This document shows positions 43,432 to 55,595 of a DNA stretch of 64,000 nucleotides, piece by piece. This DNA is from Escallonia rubra (Eukaryota > Streptophyta > Magnoliopsida > Escalloniales > Escalloniaceae), in contig JAVXUO010001311.1 in NCBI GenBank assembly GCA_033065855.1, positions 868,001-932,000 on the forward strand, read 5' to 3'. Within the stretch, counting starts at the first letter, position 1; each line of letters begins with the position of its first letter. Under the pieces are notes generated by a model. The model was not told the origin of the DNA. It ran no database searches and was given only the letters and a program-made list of their open reading frames with translations. The position numbers were made by a program, and so were the translations under genes.

Positions 43432-44611
43432 TAGTATCCCAGCTACACCGTTCATTGAACGTAGAGGTTGCCGCAATTAGGTAATAAAAATAACGTACAA
43501 CTCTATATATATATTGACCATTGATTAACTCTATATGCATTTTTGCAAATATCTATCTATAATGACAATTTTTTTAGCGTCACAAAAAAAAAATCACTTA
43601 ATATATTTAATAATTATTTGTCAATATTATAAAGAATAACCGTGATTATAACCTAATTTTATCCTTTCGAAATTGACGACGGTGCGAAAGGAACATCATG
43701 AAACTTGACCGCATTTACTTTTAATATGATTTTTAGTAAATCAAGTGGTTTGAAAAGATGATTAAAGCAATGTTGATTGAAAGGACAAGGCCTACCACAA
43801 AGTAATAATGCCAGAAAAGAAGAAAACAAGTAAAGGGCGCGTAATGATGCTTGCTTTAGTCTTCACGGAAACACTCAAGATGGTATTAACCCACTTGTTT
43901 CCATAACTTCGAGTAAAGCAATCGCACAAACACATTTTTGTGGGCTTTAGCGGCAATTTGTAGGCCTACGCACAAAAGTGGTTTGTTCATTTCTAGTTCT
44001 TCCAACCGTCACTACCGGTCACAACATCGTTGGTAAAGCATTTCGAAATTGTCGCTGAAAGTTGCACTTGATAGATTGATGACGTGTTTTAGCGTCAGCT
44101 ACATTGTTCATGCTATTTTAGAGTGTTCGCAGTAACATTTACTGGCTGTTAATTTTCCTCGGTTAAAGATATGAACAGATACTAACGATATTCTCACGAA
44201 CACAATTAATCACGACATTGATCAACCCTTCTTCTTATAGCGGCAAAAAGTTGTCACCAGCATCACCGCTGCTGTTGAAAATATTTCGCCAAACCATATT
44301 CAGCGACGATGTTTTGGTTGATGGTGACACTCGCTGGTGCTATCGGCTGCTTTGTATAATTCATCATTGTCTCATACATAAATCAATCAATAGAAATAAC
44401 GAGGCAAAGCATTGTATAATTATATTAGCGCAGTGAGCAATTGGTTCATTGTCAAAGCAGCAACGTCCTCCAGCCGCCAGGCTATTACCATCAAATATGA
44501 GCTGCATTTTCCACAAGCTTTGGAGTTATGCAAGCCTAGCTAGGAAGGCGTCAGTGTCACACTCTCTCTATATTCACTCCATTATTAAAGCTCATCCACT
44601 TGCATCTCTGC
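43432..44611. other. Intergenic DNA upstream of the first LEA_2 gene
   Basis: No gene seen. Words such as TTTTAGCGTCA and TTTAGCGGCAATTTG (about 43575, 43948, 44090) resemble ends of CACTA-type or related transposons, but I could not define an element. Confidence 0.45.
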
Positions 44612-44620
44612 ATATATATA
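44612..44620 (+). promoter_or_regulatory. TATA box of LEA_2 gene 1
   Basis: ATATATATA, 115 bases before the start codon at 44735, followed by a CT/CA-rich leader. Position inferred from the sequence alone. Confidence 0.55.
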
Positions 44621-44734
44621 CCTAGCGTAATATCTGCAAACTTCACCACATTTAGCAACCAGAACCCCACTTCCCTCCCCACACTCTTCTTCCTTTAATT
44701 TCTCCATCTACTAGAAGAACCCCAGCTAACATTA

Positions 44735-45364
44735 ATGGCGGACAAGGATCAGCCTCTGCAGGGAATGAACGGTCACGCCAGAAGCGACGAGGAGTCAGCC
44801 GCAGCAAGAGACCTTCGCCGCCGGAAGAGAAACAAGTATATTGTTTATGGTATTGCCTTTGTGATCTTCCAATTAATAGTCATAACCATCGCGGCACTCA
44901 CCATTATGAAGTTCAGAAATCCCAAGTTTCGCGTGCGATCTGCGTCGTTCAACGGTGCTTTTAGTGTCGGGGCATCAGCAAATCCGTCGTTCAACATCAA
45001 TATGAGTACCGTATTCGGTATCAAGAACAACAATTTTGGTCCTTTCAAGTACCAAAACACCACGGTTGATTTCTACTATAAGGGCACGAAGGTAGGCGAA
45101 GCCTTGGTCCGCAAGTCCACCGTTAACATCCGAAACACAAAGAAGGTGTCTGTAACGGTAAATTTGTCGTCCAAAAACTTATCGAGAACGTCGGGATTAG
45201 GCACCGATATCAGTTCAGGCGTTTTGCCGCTTAGCAGCCAATCAAGAATTAGAGGAAAGGTCACAATTTTGTTCTTGATGAAGAAGAAGAGATCCACCAC
45301 TATGAACTGCACCATGGACGTTGCCCTTGCGACGAAACAACTCCAGAATCTGAAATGCAAGTGA
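44735..45364 (+). CDS. LEA_2 / NDR1-HIN1-like membrane-anchored protein, copy 1
   Basis: 209 aa, single exon. A basic, polar N-terminus (RDLRRRKRNK) is followed by one membrane span (about 35-58, YIVYGIAFVIFQLIVITIAA and on) and the sequence MKFRNPKFRVRSASF, then a LEA_2 (WHy-type) beta domain of about 140 residues with NPSFNINMSTVFGIKNNNFG. It ends MNCTMDVALATKQLQNLKCK, with the paired cysteines of this subgroup. By family, such proteins are type II membrane proteins of the plasma membrane or ER, linked to stress and defence; no enzymatic role is expected. It differs from the copies near 56780 and 60042 by a longer N-terminus (MADKDQPLQGMNGHARSDEE). A (GT)n tract lies in the 3' flank at about 45413-45428. 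Confidence 0.93.
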   Translation: MADKDQPLQGMNGHARSDEESAAARDLRRRKRNKYIVYGIAFVIFQLIVITIAALTIMKFRNPKFRVRSASFNGAFSVGASANPSFNINMSTVFGIKNNNFGPFKYQNTTVDFYYKGTKVGEALVRKSTVNIRNTKKVSVTVNLSSKNLSRTSGLGTDISSGVLPLSSQSRIRGKVTILFLMKKKRSTTMNCTMDVALATKQLQNLKCK

Positions 45365-45993
45365 TCCTTTGTTCAAGCTTTCTGTGTGCAATTAGATTCC
45401 CTAAAGTAGTTGTGTGTGTGTGTGTGTGTTTGTAAGAAGGGACTTCATATGTTCATACTTCATATCTGGCCTCTTTAGGCCTATTCTTTGGTTTGTTTGC
45501 TTTATATCTTTTTGAGATTGAATTTCAGGAATTATTGTCTTCCAATAGCTTTAGGGATCGGATCGATTTCCGGCAAGATCTTTATACCTGGCCTCAACAG
45601 ATCTAACCAATTCATGGCACCTTCTGCGGTCTCCTCATCGGTTATGCACATTAGTTAAATTGATTCTTTATCGGTTGATACTTGGAAGCCTTTTTAATCT
45701 TTTTTTTGCCATGATCTTCACTGTGCGAGCTCTTATACCGAATTCAAAAAACACAATCTTTTAGCTAGAAAAGATGGGTAAGAAAGGATAATAGTGTGTA
45801 TAAATAGACATATTCCCATATAATATTACCGGCAAAGAATTGAATGGCTTTTGTTTTGAATCCGATACTCCCACTCACAATGAAAGGTCTTATTGATTAG
45901 GTGCTTGCTGGTTTTGTGGCACCGGCACCTTACACTGGTTAATCACTGCTGCTGAATGACAGGCTCCTTGACAAAATTGGCATGTTCCAAGGT

Positions 45994-46339
45994 CTATGTT
46001 ACATGGACCGTTCAGTATGCGTGAAATATCCGTATCGGATACTCGACACTTAGATATGGATACGAGATATGTGTCCGACACATCTCATAGGATATGCTAT
46101 TATGAATACTATCTTATCTTATACTATTTTGTTTAGTACGTTATTGCTTTGAGACAAGAGAAGTTGTCAACTAATTAAACCCAAGTGCATAACAGAAAAA
46201 ACCTTTTCACCTTGGAAATAACGAAAAAGCAATCATGAATAAGAATATTTTGCCGTGTCTTGTATTTTCAAAATTGGACGAATCTGACACTTGGATACGT
46301 ATCCGATCCAGACACTCGTACGGAGTCTATATAACATAG
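45994..46339. mobile_element. MITE with 8-bp target duplication
   Basis: 346 bp. The ends CTATGTTACATGGAC and (inverted) CTATGTTATATAGAC are flanked by exact TCCAAGGT duplications (45986-45993 and 46340-46347). Subterminal ATCCGTATCGGATAC-like words occur on both sides. The 8-bp duplication suggests hAT. Confidence 0.85.
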
Positions 46340-46347
46340 TCCAAGGT

Positions 46348-48416
46348 GCAGTATTGAACAATCACCTTTTCCTTTCCCAGTGTTTTTTGTCCAACTTTTG
46401 ATACCTTGAAAATTGTAAGTCCCATTTAGACAGATTACTTTAGAATGATATATAGAGTAAAATTTTGAGAAGATTAACACTACCGGATACAAAATACCAT
46501 TTCCATGTTAGATTCTCAATCTGAAAGAAAGAAATTAGGTCCATGCCAATGGCAAGGATGGAATGCAAGACACTCTAAAAGAAGATAGTAAATGAGCAAC
46601 TTTATGAAGATGAGCAAATGGTGTGCAAACAAAAGATGACTCATGAGAGTAGAGGTCAAACGTTGGTTGCTAAAAACATGAAACGTGAAGAAAAAAAAAA
46701 TCGGTAAAAATTTAATAGCGACCTTTCGGAACAGCACATGAGTTAACGGCAACGAACCTAGAGCGCTCAATATATCTTCTTTGATGGGCTTTTTCAGATA
46801 TTTGTTATGATGAAACTCATAGCCTCAATCTATGAGGTAACATAGATCACTTGGGACATTTGATGAAAATAATGTGAAAGTATCTGGTTTAAAACCAATT
46901 GGTCAGTAGATGAGAAGTCTACAAGATTCGTAACTTATAATAATAGTTTTATCCCCCCTATGGGAGATTTATATCTCAACAAAAATAAATGCAAAGATTT
47001 CATTGAATAAAAAAACCATCCGTAATGACATTGTAGCTTCATCAATGTATAGATCCACTGAGTATACCAAAATGATTATGGAATTGTTAGCTCAGATCCC
47101 CAACAAATTTAATACTGAGGCAGACAAGCGGGGAACAACATTCATCCGCGCATGTCTTCGCTATATGCCTAGATATCTTTGCATGTGACAATTAATCCCA
47201 TTTCTCACGCCACTAATCGAGGTGAGTCCTGATATTGGCATAAATTAGTTCGATCTTGTCTAGAGAATCACATTATGGAAATGGTATTTTTTTTTTGCTT
47301 GTTGCCATGTGTCTTTAAGCTACTTAAATATTGGATAACTAAAATTTTATAATTAAGTTAAGAAGAGGTCTAGCACTAACCTATGAACAGAGGCCTTTTT
47401 CTAAGAAATCGTTATTTATAGGGATAATACTAACTAAATTTTGAGTTTAAGGCTAAATTACAGATAATAACTGTGTTTTGTAATAATAATACTTATGCCC
47501 TTTGATAAGACGGAATTGTGATGACATTAGAAAGTCTTTTGAAAAGACACACTTGCCCTCCTCTCTTCTCGCTGCCTTTTGTTCTCTCATTTCTCTCATA
47601 CTCATCGTTTTTGGAGTCGGACTGATCATTGAACCGACGAAGGCACTGATTTACGGTTCATTGGGTCAACCGTTGGTTCAAGTAAATAAATTTAAGTTAA
47701 TCAAGATTATTGAAAACATTACTTGATTAGAAGTACATGATAATGTACAAATTTCGAGTTTACTAATAGCTACTGTGATACAATTTTTTGTATCCTTAAA
47801 TTTTTATATCCAAAATTATCAAATAAAGACTAACATTAGGAAAACTAGTATAAAACCAAAGAGTTAATATTATTACTTGCTTTGTCGTTTGCTAACAAAG
47901 ATGTGTGGTTGGTTAAGTGGCATTAAAGTGGTTACTAAGAACTTCAAGTTGGACACTGTATTATATGGTGTATTTTTTTACAATGTAAACGTGTCCATGG
48001 GTGTTAACATGGTCCAACATGCCACTTTGATGCTATAACCAGCCGGTTTATGTCTTGTCATTTGTTTTAAGTGCAAATTTGGTCCGAATTAAAAACTAGA
48101 CCGGTGAAGTCGTCGGTTCACGGTTGAACCGGTTCGACCGGTAGATTCCGTTCGGTTCTAACTACTATCCTCATACTTAGGTCACCACCATTGCATCCTC
48201 CATCACTCACAATCACCATAGCATCACCCCAACACCACCAACCACAACCACCTTACCACCCGCCCTCCAAAACCACCGCTCAACCCCAACACAGCAAACC
48301 ACAACCACCGTACTTTACAACCAATGCCAGCCAAATCTAGCTCCCAAACTCCACAAAATATGTCCCAAGAATCTACCTGTAAAAATGAACCAAATCCATC
48401 CTAAATCGAGCCAAAT
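46348..48416. other. Intergenic DNA
   Basis: No gene supported. Words such as GAACCGGTTCGACCGGTAG (about 48126) and, inverted, near 47620-47680 suggest a decayed inverted-repeat element of about 0.5 kb, but its ends are not clear. 48180-48340 is ACCACC-rich. Confidence 0.45.
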
Positions 48417-48419
48417 CTA

Positions 48420-49639
48420 GGCCCCGTACGTTTAGAGTATTTGTTTTCCGTTTTTTGTAATGATTACGAAAAAACGGAATATTTCGTGTACTTTTACCAT
48501 TTTTTGTATTTGTATCGGATCCAAAAATCGTGAACAGTGTAAAAAACGTGAAAATTTTCACCTTTTCTCAATCGGCCGCAACTCTTGTAAGAAAAAACTC
48601 TGAAGAGTGAGGCATGGTTTCCACTGTTCACGGTTCTCTCTTACAAGCTCTACGAAGCCTACATGCCTAGTCACGTCACAACTCTCCTCTCTACCTGTGA
48701 TTCATTGCACATCTCTTTATTTTCATCCCCAACACTCTCTCACTCCATTTCTCAAGCTCAAGCTGCCGAAGAAATTACAGAAGCTGCGGTCGAGTCAACG
48801 CTTGTTCCCCTTAGCTGCCGGAGACACGTCACAGAGAAGACGGAGATGCCGTCTCCAGTCGGCGCCTCAATTCATTCCAGATTTGAGCTGGCCTTCCATC
48901 GCCGTTGCCCGTCGCCGGTAAATGGCCAAGTGGTGTCTGCGATGGTGCGGTCTGCTAGTCCGCCTACCTGTCTGGTTGGCCGGCGTAGGGCAAGTTGCAG
49001 TCGCACAGACGAAGTGGTGAGGTGAACGTAGTTCCGCCACTGGTGGAGATGGTGGACGGAGGGTGTTTCGTGCACTGTTAGGTGGATGGTGAGGTGGAGC
49101 CATGTAGGTGGTTTGTCGCCGTGGGGGGCGTGAAGGTTTGGTCGCCGTGGGGGGGATGAAGGTTTGGCCGCCGTGGGGGGAATCAATGTGAGTAGCGGCG
49201 AGATTGAGAGAAGAGAGAGAAGAAGAGAAAAGTAATGAAAGGGAAAGGGAGAGGGGAAGTCTGAATATGCAGAAATGGGAAGTCGGTCCATGGTCAGACT
49301 GATGACCGAATTGGGAAATGTAAAAGACTGGTATGGAGGAGTTATTGAGAATATATAGAGGGTATAAAAATAATTTGGTAGGTTAAAAGTAGGGTTAAAA
49401 TGGGAAAATATGGGTATAAATAGTGTAGGAAATGCTATACATACAAGAATGGATTCAAGAAAGTTACTGAAAATGAAAATGAAAATGGTAAACGTACAAG
49501 ATTAACTGAAAAAAGTAAAAACGAAAAACTGAAAAAAATGATAAAAGTGCACGATCAAATTTTAGAACTGAATACAAGAATATGAAAAACAAAAACAGAA
49601 AACAAAAACAGGATACTAATATGGTAAGCGTACGGGACC
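48420..49639. mobile_element. Inverted-repeat DNA element, possibly PIF/Harbinger-like
   Basis: The left end GGCCCCGTACGTTTAGAGTA and the inverted right end GGTCCCGTACGCTTACCATA are flanked by CTA on both sides (48417-48419 and 49640-49642), fitting a 3-bp target duplication. The subterminal zones are rich in TTTTTTGT/CCGTTTT words. The GC-richer interior (about 48600-49200) has open frames without recognised domains; it may contain captured host DNA. No transposase. Confidence 0.6.
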
Positions 49640-49803
49640 CTACTTTCTCCTTAACATCACACACATTCGCACAACCTTCACGATGCACCTGCCCCCTTCG
49701 ACGCCAACCCCACCACCATTTACTTCTCCACCCAACAATTACCGCGACACACACAACCATCACCAGCCACCACGCCACCACCGCAATGAACCATCGACAA
49801 TAG

Positions 49804-51243
49804 TGTTAGCCCTATGGTTGGATAACCTAGGCTTACATCTTGTTTTGATGATAACTACACATTGATTATGTTCTAATGTGTGCTTTGAGTGTATTCTTAG
49901 TAGGTATATACATGCACACTCATGAAGACACATTTGAGAAGTTGGATAGATGGATTAAAGCCAAAGAAGCTTAAAGCTATGGTGACATGCTATAGAAGCT
50001 TCATCAAGTCCAATGTCGAAGAGCAACAAAGAATGCATCGGCTAAGTTACTATCGATTATAATTGATCTTTCCTATTATGTAACTAGTCTTGGTTTGATG
50101 CTTGGATTGATTACTATGACCTAAAAAGACCTTAGGACACCTTGTGCATTGCATGTGAGTTCATAACCTTTCACACGAGTGTGGTTCTTGAAAATGAGTG
50201 AACTTTGGAGCTTACTCAGATTTTCTCAAAACTGTTTTTGGTGCTAAACTTTTCATATATTGATAGAAATTTTCATTAGCTTTCCAACGCAAAAAACGGC
50301 ACCTCAATCCGATTTTTCTAGAGAAAGTTATGCCCAAAATAGGAAAGGGGGTTCCGTGAGGCAGCCGATAGGCAGTAGGGTAATGCAGTCGACTGCATTC
50401 CAATGCAGTCGACTGCATTGGTCAAAATACTGTTCCAACGGCTATTTTCGAGGACAAAACTCCAACGGCTATATTAGAGGGATTACAGTCGACTGCATTG
50501 GTTACAGTCGACTGCAATGGCAGTTTTGCCCACTTTATGCCTATAACGGCTATATTTGATCTCTTCTCTATATAAATGATTTGGGGCTTCATTATACATG
50601 ATAAAAACCACATTCTAAGCCTTCATTCATTAGAGAAACATCAAGGCTCATAGATTAAACTTTTCTCTCTTCATCTTCATGATTTTACATCATTAAAGAG
50701 AGCATCTTTGTGAGCAATTCTTTGATTGAGAGTGAGCATCCTTCAAGTCATCAATTCTCTCATCTCTCTATTGCACTAGAGCTTCATTTGTACTCATTTC
50801 CTTTCAAGAGGGTTTCTTTGTACACATTTGATCTTTGTAAAAGGATTGTGATCAAGGCTTGGGTTTGTCAAGTCTTGGGTGAGCTTTGTGGATTCAAGGC
50901 TTGTGCTTGGTGTGGGGATATCACCAAGTGTTGTAAGGGTTTTGATCTTGACCCGGAAGAAGATTGTTGCTAGTGGATTCTAGTGCTCTTGCAAGGGACT
51001 TCCTTGAAGAGGTGGATGTAGGCTTGAGGGTATATCAAGCCGAACCATTTAAATCTCATTGTCAAGTATCTCTAACTCAATCTCTTTACTTATTGCTCTT
51101 TAATTGTTGGAGATTGTTTAGTTAGCATCTTCTTTGAAGTATTACTTGGTTTGTTTGAGATTTATGATTGTGCTTAGTTTAAATTCCCCATTATATTTCA
51201 AAAACCCTATTCACCCCCCTCTAGGGTTGTTTTATTAGTTTCA
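49804..51243 (+). repeat. 5' LTR of the Sirevirus
   Basis: Within U3, four copies of the palindrome core CAGTCGACTGCA (50382-50516) are followed or interleaved by two exact TCCAACGGCTA motifs (50434-50444, 50461-50471), a third near-match TATAACGGCTA (50542-50552) and the TATA box TATATAAA (50569-50576). The matching positions in the 3' LTR are 4275 bases further on. Confidence 0.93.
50434..50576 (+). promoter_or_regulatory. LTR promoter with MSA-type elements and TATA box
   Basis: TCCAACGGCTA occurs twice and fits every position of the plant mitosis-specific activator consensus YCYAACGGYYA, bound by MYB3R proteins in G2/M-phase genes; a third copy misses one position. A TATA box lies about 100 bases after the second copy and 17 after the third. 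Known: the MSA consensus. Inferred: that it drives this LTR in dividing cells. Confidence 0.6.
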
Positions 51244-54078
51244 AGTGGTATCAGAGCCTCGGCTCTTGATTTTTTGGTTAACACCTAGAGAGTTAAAAGA
51301 TCATGGGGTTTCCTAGTCTTGAGGGGAGTTCTATTACTAGACCTCCACTTTTTGATGGGTCTTCATATAGTATATGGAAAATTAAGATGCGAGTATTTTT
51401 AGAATCTTTAGATTATGAAATGTGGGGAATTGTTGAAGATGGCGCTTATGTTCCAACCAAGAGGATTAGGAATAAGCTTGTGCCAAAAGAGAAATCCGAA
51501 TTTAATGACTATGATAGAAATATGCTTTGCATGAATTCTAGAGCTAAGAATTGTCTTGTTTGTGCTCTAAACGCAAATGAACTCAATCGAGTTATTGCGT
51601 GTGATTCGGCTAAGAGTATGTGGGATACACTTCAAGTCACTCATGAAGGGACTTCTCTTCTAAGAGATTCAAAGATGAATTTATGGCATAGAGAATATGA
51701 ATTGTTTCAAATATTTTCCGATGAATCTATTATGGAAATGAATTTTCGTTTCATTAAAATTGTTAATACTTTGAAACAATTAGGAAAAGATTTCTCTAAC
51801 GGTGATCTTGTGAGAAAGGTAATTAGGTCATTACCTAGAGAATGGAATGCAAAAGTCACCGCACTTCAAGAATCAAAGGATCTTAATACCTTCCCGTTGG
51901 ATGAATTAATTTGCTCATTGATGACCTATGAAATGCAACTCGAATCATCCGGGCAAAAAGTTCCAAAGAAGAAGAAGAAGTGCATTGCTCTTAAAGCTTC
52001 ATCAATGATGGATCAATCTTCAAGTGAAGAGGAAGAAGACTTGAATAACAAGGAGATAAACATACTTGCAAAGGAATTCAATGAGTTTCTCAAACTTAAG
52101 AAAGTTGGAAACTCACACAAGAGCAAGAATGATTCAAGTGTAGAGATTACCTCATGGGAGAATAAGAAGAAGAAAGGGTCAAGAAAGAAGCACTCCATAA
52201 AGAGATCAATCGAAGCCATTATTTGGAGCGATAATGACTCAAGTGGAGATGAATGTGGTGATTTCGATGATAGAGATTCAAATCTATGCTTCATGGCTCA
52301 AAAAGAAAATGAGGTAAATTCTTCATATAGTGATAGTGATAGCAATTTTTCCAATTATGATATTTATGATGCTTACGCTCTTTTATACGAAGAATCCATG
52401 AAATTAGCCAAGAAAAAATGTGCTTTGAAAAAAACAAGTGCGTACGATTTCAAAAGAGCTAGATGACTTAAAAAGTGAAAATAATGAGTTGCATGCCAAG
52501 AATGAATGCATATCTAGCCATTTATATGTGGAGAATATGAATAATGATTTCGTTGAATTAATTGCTAACACTCCTAGCTCAAAACAAATCTCTTGCAAAA
52601 CTTTGGCTCTAGAAAAACAAAATGAAGATTTAAAACTTGAGATTTGTGATTTGAAAAGATGCCTTGAAAAATTTGTTAATGGTAAAAACAACTTGGATGT
52701 CATGCTTGGACACCAAAGAGTTGGCCTAAACAAAGGCGGTGTTGGATTAGATCCCCTCACCTTGCCTCCTAAAGTTTTTAAACAACAAGCTAGGTTAAAT
52801 GTTCCTCCAAGACAACCAAAGAACTATTGCACATCATTTACACATTGTGGTTGGTGCAACAAGAAAGGACATAGGACTAGTTATTGTCCTTGTAGAATTG
52901 TTTATGTTGGTTGTGTAAAGAAAATGTGGGTTGTTAAAGAATTTCTTAATGTTGCTAAGACTAACACTCATGGACCCAAGAAAATGTGGGTACCAAAAGT
53001 TAGACCTAAATTGTGATTGTAGGTTGTTCAAAGTAAAGGCAAGTAGCAACAAGGAGAAGGCTCCAAGAAAATTTTAAGAAGGAGGAGTAACAAGCTAAAT
53101 CTTAAGGGGGAGTAAACATTCCGAGATTGGACATGTTACTTCAAATGAGGAGAGCCTCAAAGCTTGTCAAGAAAATGGACTTCAAGAATGATCACTCATG
53201 AGCTCAATTCCTTGGTAATTCACCAAGAGGGTAAAACTTAATGATCTTCTCAACATTGTGCTATGTGCTAAACTTATATGTTATCAAGTATGCTTAAATT
53301 GTCAAATCTATAAATAGCTTGCTTGTTGAGAATTAATGTGAACCTTGCCGATGAATGGTCCTCTTGCATTTATATTGAAAATATTGATCGTTGATGACCA
53401 TTATTCCCTTTGTGAAAATTCCATGTTGAAATTATGTCATCTTAATGCTTCACAATGCCATTCATACACACACCCCTTTTGGTAATGCCAAAAAGAGAGC
53501 ATGACTCGGTTAGACATTCAGTTGTGTTTGTTTGATATTGTTGGCATGCATTGATTGAGGGGGAGCATACATTATGATGGAATATGCATAAGATAACTTG
53601 ATAGGGGGAGCTTACATGCTTGAATCATATACTATCTTGTTACTCTTGAAATATGCATAAAGTAGAAGAGATTATTGAGCTACATTAAATATATTTCTTT
53701 TGCTCATGAGGGAACTCTTGATGTCATTAGTATGAGTTCATGAGTTATATGCACTTCACGCCATTATCTTGCTTATAACTATCTCTTCACACATGCATAC
53801 CCTTGTCTCTTTGTTGATGACAAAGGGGGAGAAATAATCTTGATTCTATATGCTATGTGATTGTGTGTTTTGAGAGAACATTAGAGGAAGAGCATATCTT
53901 GTTTTAGCTAGGGAAGCTAGCTACAAGCTTAATTGCTATATGAGATAAATTGACATATCTTGAGTATACAAGCAATGATTGAGTGTTCTATGTGAGATTG
54001 TTGTGCTTAATTGACTATCATATGATACATCTTACCCTATATAGAATCAATGTTTGTCATCATCAAAAAGGGGGAGAT

Positions 54079-55518
54079 TGTTAGCCCTATGGTTGGATAA
54101 CCTAGGCTTACATCTTGTTTTGATGATAACTACACATTGATTATGTTCTAATGTGTGCTTTGAGTGTATTCTTAGTAGGTATATACATGCACACTCATGA
54201 AGACACATTTGAGAAGTTGGATAGATGGATTAAAGCCAAAGAAGCTTAAAGCTATGGTGACATGCTATAGAAGCTTCATCAAGTCCAATGTCGAAGAGCA
54301 ACAAAGAATGCATCGGCTAAGTTACTATCGATTATAATTGATCTTTCCTATTATGTAACTAGTCTTGGTTTGATGCTTGGATTGATTACTATGACCTAAA
54401 AAGACCTTAGGACACCTTGTGCATTGCATGTGAGTTCATAACCTTTCACACGAGTGTGGTTCTTGAAAATGAGTGAACTTTGGAGCTTACTCAGATTTTC
54501 TCAAAACTGTTTTTGGTGCTAAACTTTTCATATCTTGATAGAAATTTTCATTAGCTTTCCAACGCAAAAAACGGCACCTCAATCCGATTTTTTTAGAGAA
54601 AGTTATGCCCAAAATAGGAAAGGGGGTTCCGTGAGGCAGCCGATAGGCAGTAGGGTAATGCAGTCGACTGCATTCCAATGCAGTCGACTGCATTGGTCAA
54701 AATACTGTTCCAACGGCTATTTTCGAGGACAAAACTCCAACGGCTATATTAGAGGGATTACAGTCGACTGCATTGGTTACAGTCGACTGCAATGGCAGTT
54801 TTGCCCACTTTATGCCTATAACGGCTATATTTGATCTCTTCTCTATATAAATGATTTGGGGCTTCATTATACATCATGAAAACCACATTCTAAGCCTTCA
54901 TTCATTAGAGAAACATCAAGGCTCATAGATTAAACTTTTCTCTCTTCATCTTCATGATTTTACATCATTAAAGAGAGCATCTTTGTGAGCAATTCTTTGA
55001 TTGAGAGTGAGCATCCTTCAAGTCATCAATTCTCTCATCTCTCTATTGCACTAGAGCTTCATTTGTACTCATTTCCTTTCAAGAGGGTTTCTTTGTACAC
55101 ATTTGATCTTTGTAAAAGGATTGTGATCAAGGCTTGGGTTTGTCAAGTCTTGGGTGAGCTTTGTGGATTCAAGGCTTGTGCTTGGTGTGGGGATATCACC
55201 AAGTGTTGTAAGGGTTTTGATCTTGACCCGGAAGAAGATTGTTGCTAGTGGATTCTAGTGCTCTTGCAAGGGACTTCCTTGAAGAGGTGGATGTAGGCTT
55301 GAGGGTATATCAAGCCGAACCATTTAAATCTCATTGTCAAGTATCTCTAACTCAATCTCTTTACTTATTGCTCTTTAATTGTTGGAGATTGTTTAGTTAG
55401 CATCTTCTTTGAAGTATTACTTGGTTTGTTTGAGATTTATGATTGTGCTTAGTTTAAATTCCCCATTATATTTCAAAAACCCTATTCACCCCCCTCTAGG
55501 GTTGTTTTATTAGTTTCA
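54079..55518 (+). repeat. 3' LTR of the Sirevirus
   Basis: Near-perfect copy of the 5' LTR, starting TGTTAGCCCTATGG directly after the purine tract and ending TTTCA before the AATAG duplication. The promoter motifs are at 54709-54719 and 54736-54746. Confidence 0.93.
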
Positions 55519-55556
55519 AATAGCAGTAGTCCACCTCCATAACTAGATCAAGGACA

Positions 55557-55595
55557 CACACACACACACACTCTCTCTCTCTCTCTCTCTCTCAA
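55557..55595. repeat. (CA)n(CT)n microsatellite
   Basis: Alternating CA then CT dinucleotides shortly after the Sirevirus. A related GA tract (59041-59074) lies at the corresponding place before LEA_2 copy 3. Confidence 0.9.

Larger units (their letters stand above)
49804..55518 (+). mobile_element. Young gag-only Sirevirus (Copia, SIRE/Maximus lineage)
   Basis: Two 1440-bp LTRs (49804-51243 and 54079-55518, TG...CA) differ at only about four positions, and exact 5-bp duplications AATAG flank the element (49799-49803, 55519-55523), so it is recent, probably well under a million years. The primer-binding site TGGTATCAGAGC follows the first LTR. The only protein-like part is gag (about 51303-53016), with a UBN2-type domain, a lysine- and serine-rich middle and a CX2C-type zinc-knuckle region. 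No protease, integrase or reverse transcriptase is present, so it needs another element's enzymes. GGGGGAG purine tracts recur through the tail, and the last (54067-54077) follows TTTGTCATCATCAAAA, the Sirevirus signature. Structurally it looks whole as a non-autonomous element. Confidence 0.92.
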
